From DASXUX01 sp036504595 (GTDB lineage: Bacteria; Planctomycetota; SZUA-567; H5-PLA8), in NCBI GenBank assembly GCA_036504595.1, contig DASXUX010000013.1, forward strand, positions 1 to 20,427: a stretch of DNA of 20,427 bases, read 5' to 3'. Shown here piece after piece: positions 1 through 6,460 of this stretch. The notes under the pieces were generated by a model, which was not told the origin of the DNA, did no database searches, and saw nothing but the letters and a program-made list of their open reading frames with translations. Every line of letters starts with the position of its first letter. The stretch's first letter is position 1. A program made the translations under genes and the position numbers.

Positions 1-1
1 A

Positions 2-226
2 TTGCCGCTAGAACGCTTCGAGACGAACGTTGAACGCATTTCCCCGCGCGTCGTCGCCGGCCAGGCGCAAGGAACGCTCTGTGTTTACTGCAAACTGCCG
101 CAGAGCATGCGCGATCTGCGGCCGGGCATGAGCGGCTTTGCGCGCATCTCCAACGGCCGGCGTTCAGCGGGAATGGTGTTGTTCGGCCGGCTGCTGCGAT
201 CGCTCCGCAGCGAGTTCTGGTGGTAA
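2..226 (+). CDS. HlyD-family membrane fusion protein, C-terminal end (partial)
   Basis: Only the last ~74 codons lie in the window. The frame is open to the left edge, so the true start is outside, and the TTG at position 2 should not be read as a start. The motif LRPGMSGFARI, a following GRRSAG turn and the ending LRSEFWW are seen directly. They match the C-terminal beta-barrel end of HlyD/periplasmic-adaptor-like proteins that often sit beside M50-type peptidase or efflux genes. Such proteins are anchored in the inner membrane and bridge a transporter to the periplasm; the partner would be upstream, outside the window. The stop at 224-226 lies 19 bases from the end of the next gene, which runs on the opposite strand. 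The family call is from recall of motif style, and the substrate is unknown. Confidence 0.62.
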   Translation: MPLERFETNVERISPRVVAGQAQGTLCVYCKLPQSMRDLRPGMSGFARISNGRRSAGMVLFGRLLRSLRSEFWW

Positions 227-245
227 CTTTCACGGCAACTTCTCG

Positions 246-501
246 CTATTGCGCGTAGTATTCCAGGAACTCCTGGCACGCTTCGATAGCTTCCGCGAAA
301 GACAGTTTTGAACTGCGGAGTCGATCACGCAGAGTGTCGCCGTAACCGATTCTTCCCAAACGCCGAGAGCTGCGAGTCCACTCTTCTAATCTCTTCTTCG
401 AGTCTTATCGCTTGCGGATCTGTTAGGTCCTGTGTGGCAACTTGTGCCGCCAGCCCGCATTCCGTGCCGAAGATGATCGCTCGATACCTTGGTTCTGACA
501 T
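246..501 (-). pseudogene. Small 84-residue-family protein, copy A, broken by a +1 frameshift
   Basis: The minus strand starts at an ATG (499-501) preceded by a strong AAGGAG ribosome site. It encodes a protein beginning MSEPRYRAIIFGT, clearly homologous to the intact gene at 14318-14572 (MSETKYRGIIFGI). After the shared segment EEEIRRVDSQLSA the frame breaks: this copy has three T before GGG (plus-strand positions ~355-361) where the intact copy has two. Removing one base restores GYGDTLRDRLRSSK, then EAIEACQEFLEYYA and a stop at 246-248, matching the intact copy end to end. The segment is 256 bases long against 255 in the paralogue, which is direct evidence of a one-base insertion (or an assembly error). 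As written the product ends early after ~58 residues. The function is unknown; the protein looks small, soluble and charged. It is the second gene of a two-gene cassette with 535-816. Confidence 0.8.
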
Positions 502-534
502 GAGTCTCCTTCCCCATAGCAGTCGTCGTCTGCA

Positions 535-816
535 TTAACGCTCCTTGTCCCCGGGTTCAAGAGCGCCCGTCCCGAAAACGCTACTTTCGTTCGATAGAGC
601 TGCAGTGCGATTTGAAGCAGGTTGAAGCCGCTCCTTGCATGCGTCAACCTTGGCAGGAGTTAACGTCGTGGGGTGGATCGCTTTCTCTGTGCACGGATTC
701 GATGTGGTTGGGCTGATCCGGAGATCGCGGGGGCGACGACGTTCTGTAACCCAGTGCCCAACGCAGACAGAGGCCAGCATGATCGCGGCGATCATCATCG
801 GCCCGCCAAACAGCAT
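535..816 (-). CDS. Small single-TM protein, cassette copy A
   Basis: This is a 93-residue product starting MLFGGPMMIAAIMLAS, with one hydrophobic segment (residues ~2-20) followed by GHWVTERRRP and a polar tail. The paralogue at 14028-14282 shares the same N-terminus (MLFGGPMMIAAIML, then GHWVTER). The similarity weakens in the tail, which is ~20 residues longer here. The similarity also continues upstream of this ATG as an in-frame NKLQTREALI, but the ATG that precedes it in the other copy is ATA here, so the start at 816 is the best available. The stop (535-537) lies 33 bases before the start of the frameshifted gene at 246-501, so the two were probably one transcript. It is likely a membrane-anchored small protein. 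I recognise no family. Confidence 0.62.
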   Translation of the reverse strand: MLFGGPMMIAAIMLASVCVGHWVTERRRPRDLRISPTTSNPCTEKAIHPTTLTPAKVDACKERLQPASNRTAALSNESSVFGTGALEPGDKER

Positions 817-939
817 GATCAGCGCTTCTCTCGTCTGCAGCTTGTTGATTTGTATTTGGCTCGCAGCTAGTACCTAAGCGCGACACTCCGCCAAGTTCTT
901 GGTTGGAGTGCGCCTGCCAACCGAGGGCCAAAATGTGCC

Positions 940-1245
940 TTGTTTGATCCGGGACACGCTGGGCACGAAGTCGCCGTAGCGCATACCGGCATCGAATGCC
1001 TGACGCGCGCGAAAGAGTTCAAACCCGGTGTGATTCTCTGCGACATCGGCCTCCCCGGCGCAATGGATGGGTATGCCGTGGCACAAGCGCTGCGGGCCGA
1101 CCGCGAACTCTCGGCCACGTATCTGATTGCCATGACCGGTTACGGCCAGGACGAAGACCGCCGCCGCGCCGAAGAGGCCGGCTTCGACCATCACCTGACA
1201 AAGCCGGCGGACCCAGACGCACTAGAGCGCCTGCTGGCGCGTTAA
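940..1245 (+). pseudogene. Receiver-domain remnant (C-terminal part of a hybrid kinase)
   Basis: The reading frame opens at a TTG and encodes ~101 residues aligning with the end of the hybrid kinase at 9935-12571. GHEVAVAHTG matches GHEVELAHSG, LCDIGLPGAMDGYAVA matches LCDIGLPGEMDGFAVA, and both end MTGYGQxEDRRR, then HHLTKPADP and ERLLAR. The phospho-acceptor Asp (in CDIGLPG) and the conserved Lys (TKPADP) remain. The first beta strand and the acidic pair that binds the metal are missing, as are the whole kinase core and PAS part. There is no ribosome site ahead of the TTG. It is therefore best read as a leftover tail from a duplicated or recombined hybrid kinase, not a working response regulator. 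It converges on the kinase at 1287-2417. Confidence 0.72.
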
Positions 1246-1286
1246 GAATTGCGCCGGCCGTCGTCCTTGTACTAACGACGAAGAAT

Positions 1287-2417
1287 TCATTTCGGCTGCG
1301 GCTGAAATGGCCGGCTGTCCTTTGGCAGCATCAAATTGAATCTTGTGCCCGCAGATGCCGTGCTGTCAATGTTCACCTTGCCGCCATGCGCCTCTGCTAT
1401 GGCATGAACCACTGCAAGGCCAATGCCCCAACCCGGTTTGGTTGTGGTTCCTCGACGGATGAACGGGCGAAACAGCCTGGGCACCTCTTCTAGTGGAATA
1501 GGCGTGCCCCAGTTATGAACCCATACGCGGGCCAAGCCCTGGTCAGCGTCCACACCCATGGTTACGGGCTTGCCGTGAGTGCCGTGTTTCACTGCATTGT
1601 CGATCAGATTGGCTACGGCGCGCCTGACGTGCTGCTCACTCCAGAAGCCGACTACGCGCTCACCGCTACGCCAGCAAAGTAGGTCGCCGTAAACGGTCTT
1701 GAGCTGTGTCACCAGCGCGGCCAGGCTTACCTGCAAGTCGAACTCCGTGATCTGCAGTTGAAGTCGCTCACCAGCGTGCGCGCGCATGGAATCGAGCAGA
1801 TTCTGCACCATGCTTTCCATACGGTCGACGGTCTCCGTGATCTGTGCAGCGGCAACGTTTCGGCGCGCTGCGTCGTCGCCGTGCCTCAACATCGCGAGTC
1901 CATGTGCCTTGATGAGCACCAAAGGCGTTCGCAGATCGTGTGCAAGCGCAGAGATGAGGGCATCCCGCAGATCGCGCTCGCGCCGCATTACTTCCGCGTG
2001 CTCGCGTTCCACTTGAACCAATCGTTTTCCGAACTCGTTGCCGAGATCGCGAAACAGGAAGAACATGCCGTCCAACACGCGTCGATAATCTGCCGCAGTT
2101 ATGCTCGGCATCGCGTCGCACGCGTCCAACAGCACCTCCCGCAGAATTCTGAACTCTTCGAGTATTTCGCCGAACTCGTGCGTTCGACCGAGTGCCCGAA
2201 CCAGCGCCACTTGGCCGCAGTCAATAGCGTCGCAGATGCGTTGCGGTGCCAAGCGACCCTCGCAAACGGTTGCGAGCGCGTCGATGATCTGCGGCACATG
2301 ATTTATGAGCGCCGCATCCTTTGGCGCTACCCCAGGACTGTTCTGTTGGACGCGGCGTCGCCAAGTGTCGGCGAGTTTATTTCTTTTTGCACGCAAAGTT
2401 TCCGCTATAGAAATCAT
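1287..2417 (-). CDS. Sensor histidine kinase with RsbRD_N-like N-terminus
   Basis: A 376-residue soluble kinase. The frame is open further upstream, but I chose the ATG at 2415-2417 because an AAGG ribosome site (2423-2426) lies five bases before it and the helical domain starts there (MISIAETLRAKRNKLADTW). Residues ~5-130 are all-helical and resemble the RsbRD_N domain found in stressosome-type regulators and some kinases. HisKA has the H-box HDLRTPL with phospho-His at ~160. The HATPase has an N-box (VANLIDNAVKHG, ~268-279), a G1-type VHNWGTPIP (the variant common to this kinase class) and a G2 GWGIGL (~329-334). No TM segment is seen, so it should sense an intracellular signal and donate phosphate to a separate regulator. 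It has no receiver of its own. The single-domain regulator at 13227-13655 is the nearest free-standing candidate partner, but it is far away. Confident as a kinase; the N-terminal domain name is inference. Confidence 0.9.
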   Translation of the reverse strand: MISIAETLRAKRNKLADTWRRRVQQNSPGVAPKDAALINHVPQIIDALATVCEGRLAPQRICDAIDCGQVALVRALGRTHEFGEILEEFRILREVLLDACDAMPSITAADYRRVLDGMFFLFRDLGNEFGKRLVQVEREHAEVMRRERDLRDALISALAHDLRTPLVLIKAHGLAMLRHGDDAARRNVAAAQITETVDRMESMVQNLLDSMRAHAGERLQLQITEFDLQVSLAALVTQLKTVYGDLLCWRSGERVVGFWSEQHVRRAVANLIDNAVKHGTHGKPVTMGVDADQGLARVWVHNWGTPIPLEEVPRLFRPFIRRGTTTKPGWGIGLAVVHAIAEAHGGKVNIDSTASAGTRFNLMLPKDSRPFQPQPK

Positions 2418-2835
2418 TGAGACCTTATGCCTTGCCCAACCGAAGCGAGCTGGATCAAGACGATTGCCCATACGCTTCTTTCGTTGAAGGGATATATCCT
2501 CCAACACGCAAAGCAACGCCAGCAGATGCGCACGTGGCGGGCCCGAAAACGGCGTCTTCTGTGAAAACGAACAGAGATTCCGCGCCCATGAGTGCTTTAC
2601 GCCGCCCCGATTGCGCTTCGTCGGCCGCAGCACGCAATGCGGGAATGGCAGACGCAACGCTTGACATGTGCCTAACGGCTGAGGCCATGCTCCGTCACAT
2701 GAGTTTGAGCGTTCTTATCGCTGCCGCTTGGCCGCCATTAGGTTTTCCATGCGGCATCCGCGACGGGAAATAATATTGCGTGCAGATTCAGCAGAACACT
2801 CCTCGTAGCGCCAATCAATGGACTATCCGTGGACG
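2418..2835. other. Intergenic stretch, no supported gene
   Basis: This holds the ribosome site and presumably the promoter of the minus-strand kinase near 2420-2480. Overlapping short frames occur on both strands, but none has a convincing ribosome site, and I see no domain-like sequence, repeat or strong hairpin. Confidence 0.5.
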
Positions 2836-3057
2836 TCATCGACGATCATTACTGTTGCCATACATTCCCCTCGGGTAATAGGGCTCCAGCCGTACTTCTT
2901 TGGCTATAGCGACACTGTATGTGCATGGAACAAAAATGATGGTTGCAGTTATGACACGCACCGAAGGTCCGCTCTCGGAGCACCACACAAACAGTCTGTT
3001 TTTCGCAAAGTATCGTTCAACGTCACTTGTTCTCTTCGAGCGGTCGTTGTCGTCCAT
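2836..3057 (-). CDS. Hypothetical 73-residue protein
   Basis: Starting at the ATG 3055-3057, the frame gives a product beginning MDDNDRSKRTSDVERYFAKN, with a central hydrophobic stretch (ITATIIFVPCTYSVAIA) and an end rich in Tyr, Pro, Gly and Arg. The reason to believe it is a near-ideal ribosome site GGAGG (plus-strand 3066-3070), eight bases upstream of this ATG and not of the longer in-frame starts. The central segment could be a short membrane segment or a buried beta hairpin. I recognise no family. Neighbours are the kinase downstream on the same strand and the A-T-TE gene divergent from it. It could be a chance frame. Confidence 0.4.
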   Translation of the reverse strand: MDDNDRSKRTSDVERYFAKNRLFVWCSESGPSVRVITATIIFVPCTYSVAIAKEVRLEPYYPRGMYGNSNDRR

Positions 3058-3065
3058 GAATCTCG

Positions 3066-3070
3066 CCTCC
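3066..3070 (-). promoter_or_regulatory. Ribosome binding site GGAGG for the 73-residue ORF
   Basis: Reads GGAGG on the minus strand with an eight-base spacer to ATG 3057. It is the main evidence that this small frame is translated, and it decides the start over longer in-frame alternatives. Confidence 0.45.
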
Positions 3071-3424
3071 GCGGTCAACCGACCGCCTGAAACGAACCTG
3101 AACTGCGCACAATCTCCAAAAGTGGATCGTGCGAGTTCTTGCTGAAAACTGGCGAGCGGCTGCGGGCAAATGTTTCGTGGTATAGGCGCTTACGCTTGCC
3201 CGAAAAAGAAACGCATGGACAGGGCGAAACCAGATGACCGGGCACACATGTCCGTCCGCTGCAGGACTCCATCAAGCAGCATCCTTGTGAGAATACATTG
3301 CGAACCCCCGCAGGCCCGGGTGCATTGCCCTGTGGCGTAAGGGTTGCGTTCCCGGGCGTAAATCCGGCCGTTTTGCTGGCGCGCAAGCGCAGACGGTCCG
3401 GCGCACATATTCCATGGGGAACCT
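3071..3424. other. Intergenic stretch upstream of the A-T-TE gene
   Basis: I see no supported gene. It must contain the promoter of the synthetase at 3425. A GGGGA ribosome site (~3416-3420) lies just before its ATG. I could not pick a confident -35/-10 pair by eye. Confidence 0.45.
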
Positions 3425-6274
3425 ATGCCTTCCGCCCAACTTCCCGCTGACCTGCAGACGAAAATCGAGCATGCCCGCAGGCTGCGCAATAGACCTGTCG
3501 AGAGCCGTTTTTCCGAGCCGGCAACGGTGGCGGAGACTCTTTACCTGCGTGCCGCCAACCAGCCGGAAGCCCCGTTCCTGACGTATCTGGCCGAAGACGG
3601 CGCGCTTCGCAGCTACAGCTATGCGGAGTTTTATCGCGCCGTCCGGCGCATCGCAGCCATGCTCCACATTTTTGCCGGCGTGAAAGCAGGCGATCGCATC
3701 GCCACGGCGATGCACAACCACGACCAGACGATCCTGGTGAATTTCGCGGCCTGGCACCTGGGTGCCACGGTTGTGCCGCTGAACATGGCTGAAGACGATA
3801 AGCGCCTGGCGTACATCCTGGAGCACTCGCGCGCAAAGGTCTTGTTCGCGCTCTCCGAGCATTTGGAGCGCGCCCGTGCACTGCGCAGGGTCGCCGACAG
3901 CATTGAACAATTCATCATTACTGACGGCATCCCGAGCCACTGCGAGCGCGGAGAAGTTTGCCTCCATGACGTTGTGCTTCCCGTAGACGTGCCGCAGTTC
4001 GCCAAACCCGCAACCGTCACGCCCGAAGCCGAAGCTCTGATCGTTTACACCTCCGGCACAACCGGCATGCCCAAAGGCGTGGTGCTCAGTCAGTACAACT
4101 TGGTCGCCGACGCCTATTCTATCGCGCAATGGCACCAGCTTAGTCCCGGCAACCAAATGATGTGCGTCCTGCCGGTCCATCACGTCAACGGCCTGGTGGT
4201 CACGCATATAGCGCCGATGTTCAGCGGCGGCAGCGTCGTCTTGCGGCAAAAGTTTGTTGCGGACGATTTTTTTGAGATCGTGCGGAAGCATAGCGTGCAG
4301 GTCGTCAGCGTCGTACCCACGCTGCTTCAGTTTTTGCTGGAAGCCCACACCCGCGCGGGCTCGCATGGCGATCTTGCGCGCAAGCTCGCGCCAACACTGC
4401 GCCACTTGATTTGCGGCGCGGGGCCGCTGACTGTTGATCTTGCGGCGCGGTTCGAAGACCGTTTTGGTGTGCCGATCTGCCACGGCTACGGCCTCAGCGA
4501 AACGACCTGCTATTCATGTTTCGTGCCGCTGCCCGCCAGCACGGAGGACGGCGTCACCGAGCACCAGCGCTGGATGCGCGACTTCGGTTATCCATCCATC
4601 GGCCTGCCGGTCAGCACAAACGAAATGGCAATTCACGACGACGGCGGCCGGGCGCTGCCCGAAGGCGAGAAGGGCGAGATCGTCATCCGCGGGCACAACG
4701 TGATGCTTGGCTATCACGACAACGTTTCCGCGAACCAAAATGCGTTCACGCACGGCTGGTTCCGCAGTGGCGACGAAGGCTTCTTCAAGACCGATGCACG
4801 CGGCCAAAGTTACTTCTTCATCTCCGGCCGCTACAAGGAGCTCATCATCCGCGGCGGCGTGAAGATTTCGCCGCTCGAACTCGATGAAGTCCTTTGCGGA
4901 ATTCCGGGCGTCAAAGCCGCCATGGCGGTCGGGTTCGAGAACGTCACCTACGGCGAAGAAGTGGGGGCCTACGTCGTCCCGCAACCGGGCTCTGGCTTAA
5001 CTGCTGAAGCGGTCCTGTCGGCGTGTCGCGCGCGCATGCCGTCCTGGATGTGCCCCAAAGCCGTTGTTTTCGGCGAGAAATTCCCGGTCACGAGCACCGG
5101 CAAGTACCAGCGCAATCAACTCAAGCCCCTTTTCGCCGCCCGAACCTTGGAGGTCCAGACCTCAAAAGATGAGGACGCCAAGCATGTTGCCGCGCATGAC
5201 GCGATCGAAGCAGAGTTGCTGAAGCTCTGGAAGCAGACCATGGGCGTCTCAAAGGTCGCGATTACCGACGATTTCTTTGCACTCGGTGGTAACTCGATGA
5301 TTGCCGCCAGCATCATCTCGCGAATCGAACAGCGCTTCGGCAAAAACCTGCCGCTGGCCACATTCTTTCAGACCCCCACCATCGCGGGCATCGCCGCACT
5401 GTTGAGGAAAGAAGGCTGGAAGCCGTCCTGGTCTTCTCTTGTACCGATGCAAACGAAAGGATCGCGCCCTCCGTTCTACTGCGTGCATCCCGTTGGCGGA
5501 AATGTCCTGTGCTATCACGACCTGGCCCGTGGCCTTGGTGAAGATCAGCCGGTGTACGGGCTTCAAGCGCCGGGCCTGGATGGCGAGCAAGGCTTTGACT
5601 TCTGCATTGAGGACCTCGCGCGACAGCACGTCCGAGAAATCCGCCAATTCCAGTCCGACGGACCGTACTACCTGGGCGGCGCTTCAATGGGCGGCCTTGT
5701 GGCCTTTGAAATCGCGCAGCAACTGGTTGAGCAAGGCGCAGAGGTCGGGCTCTTGGCGTTGTTCGATACGCCCGGCCCGCATAGCGTCCCTGTATCTGGC
5801 CGCCGGTACTTACGCAGCTCTCTGCAAAGAATGATGGAAGTCCTCGACAATCATATCGGGAATCTGGCGCGGCTGACGCCAGGCGAAGCGGCGGTCTATC
5901 TTCTGCGAGAACTGCGCTGGCTCAGGTTCAGAGCGCTTGAGAAAGCCTCTGGACTGTTTGGCGGCAGTTCGCTCGTTTCCGATACGCTGATGAAGATCGA
6001 AGCCGGAGCCCGCGCCGCGCGAGAACGATACGCGGTGCGTCCGTACCGTGGCCGAGTAACTTTGTTCCGGGCCAGTCACTACTCGCAGGAGTTCCGTCCC
6101 GACCCCCACCTGGGCTGGGATGGCATCGCTCTGGACGGGCTAGAGGTCTTTGAAGTCCCCGGTTACCACTCGTCCATCTTTATCGCGCCCCGTGTCTGCG
6201 TACTGGCGGATCACCTTCGAGACTGTATTGAGAAGGTCCAGGCAGCGACGCGGGATCGAAACACCACGAAATGA
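3425..6274 (+). CDS. A-T-TE single-module NRPS-like synthetase
   Basis: A 949-residue three-domain enzyme starting at an ATG with GGGGA a few bases upstream. Residues ~25-570 are an acyl/aryl-adenylate-forming domain: P-loop YTSGTTGMPKG (208-218), HHVNGL (252-257), GYGLSETTCY (354-363), WFRSGDEGFF (445-454), SGRYKELIIRGGVKISP (467-483) and the C-terminal catalytic Lys in TSTGKYQRN (K560). Residues ~590-660 are a peptidyl/acyl carrier protein with the phosphopantetheine Ser in FFALGGNSM (S624). Residues ~675-945 are a thioesterase: nucleophile Ser in GGASMGG (S754), likely Asp in ALFDTPG (D781) and His in VPGYHSS (H915). It should activate a carboxylic acid with ATP, load it on its carrier and release it by hydrolysis, transfer or self-condensation. 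The substrate cannot be read from sequence. It has no condensation domain and no partner NRPS/PKS genes nearby. A phosphopantetheinyl transferase must come from elsewhere. It converges with the hybrid kinase at 6461. Confidence 0.92.
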   Translation: MPSAQLPADLQTKIEHARRLRNRPVESRFSEPATVAETLYLRAANQPEAPFLTYLAEDGALRSYSYAEFYRAVRRIAAMLHIFAGVKAGDRIATAMHNHDQTILVNFAAWHLGATVVPLNMAEDDKRLAYILEHSRAKVLFALSEHLERARALRRVADSIEQFIITDGIPSHCERGEVCLHDVVLPVDVPQFAKPATVTPEAEALIVYTSGTTGMPKGVVLSQYNLVADAYSIAQWHQLSPGNQMMCVLPVHHVNGLVVTHIAPMFSGGSVVLRQKFVADDFFEIVRKHSVQVVSVVPTLLQFLLEAHTRAGSHGDLARKLAPTLRHLICGAGPLTVDLAARFEDRFGVPICHGYGLSETTCYSCFVPLPASTEDGVTEHQRWMRDFGYPSIGLPVSTNEMAIHDDGGRALPEGEKGEIVIRGHNVMLGYHDNVSANQNAFTHGWFRSGDEGFFKTDARGQSYFFISGRYKELIIRGGVKISPLELDEVLCGIPGVKAAMAVGFENVTYGEEVGAYVVPQPGSGLTAEAVLSACRARMPSWMCPKAVVFGEKFPVTSTGKYQRNQLKPLFAARTLEVQTSKDEDAKHVAAHDAIEAELLKLWKQTMGVSKVAITDDFFALGGNSMIAASIISRIEQRFGKNLPLATFFQTPTIAGIAALLRKEGWKPSWSSLVPMQTKGSRPPFYCVHPVGGNVLCYHDLARGLGEDQPVYGLQAPGLDGEQGFDFCIEDLARQHVREIRQFQSDGPYYLGGASMGGLVAFEIAQQLVEQGAEVGLLALFDTPGPHSVPVSGRRYLRSSLQRMMEVLDNHIGNLARLTPGEAAVYLLRELRWLRFRALEKASGLFGGSSLVSDTLMKIEAGARAARERYAVRPYRGRVTLFRASHYSQEFRPDPHLGWDGIALDGLEVFEVPGYHSSIFIAPRVCVLADHLRDCIEKVQAATRDRNTTK

Positions 6275-6290
6275 GATTCGATCGTCGACC

Positions 6291-6316
6291 GCTTCAGGAT
6301 GAAGCGCATGATGCGC
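6291..6316. other. Small adjacent hairpins between convergent genes
   Basis: GCTTC-AGGAT-GAAGC is followed by the near-palindrome GCGCATGATGCGC in the 186-base gap between the A-T-TE stop and the stop of the minus-strand kinase. It has no T-run on either strand, so it is not a classical terminator. It could still help end convergent transcripts. Confidence 0.25.
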
Positions 6317-6460
6317 CGCGAACTGCTTGTACGCCGCCACGTCTTGCTCGGATAGCGCCTCATGCGAGCGTGTTGGTAAAGGACCGCCAGCTTCCGAATC
6401 GCGTGCAAATACGGCGAAGCGCTTCAATCGAAAGAGCCAGATTTGTTTCTGGGCTCGGCT

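Noticed and set aside
2029..2075. Possible loss of the ATP-binding G1 motif in the kinase at 1287-2417 (no DxGxG)
   Set aside because: The form VHNWGTPIP is a known natural variant (VHNxGxPIP) in many bacterial histidine kinases, with a normal G2 box after it.
1758..2420. A 220-codon plus-strand open frame opposite the RsbRD_N-like kinase
   Set aside because: The minus strand carries a complete H-box, N-box and G-box set with a ribosome site. The plus frame is a shadow.
2455..2688. A 77-codon minus-strand frame upstream of the kinase
   Set aside because: Its GGAG lies only one base from the ATG, too close to work, and the protein has no recognisable character. It probably reflects composition.
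3272..4483. A 403-codon minus-strand open frame opposite the adenylation domain
   Set aside because: It is antisense to clearly conserved catalytic motifs on the plus strand, and its own sequence has no domain character. GC-rich coding DNA often leaves such frames open.
6140..6427. A 95-codon minus-strand frame overlapping the end of the A-T-TE gene
   Set aside because: It overlaps the thioesterase coding sequence by more than 130 bases, on the opposite strand, and has no homologue I recognise.
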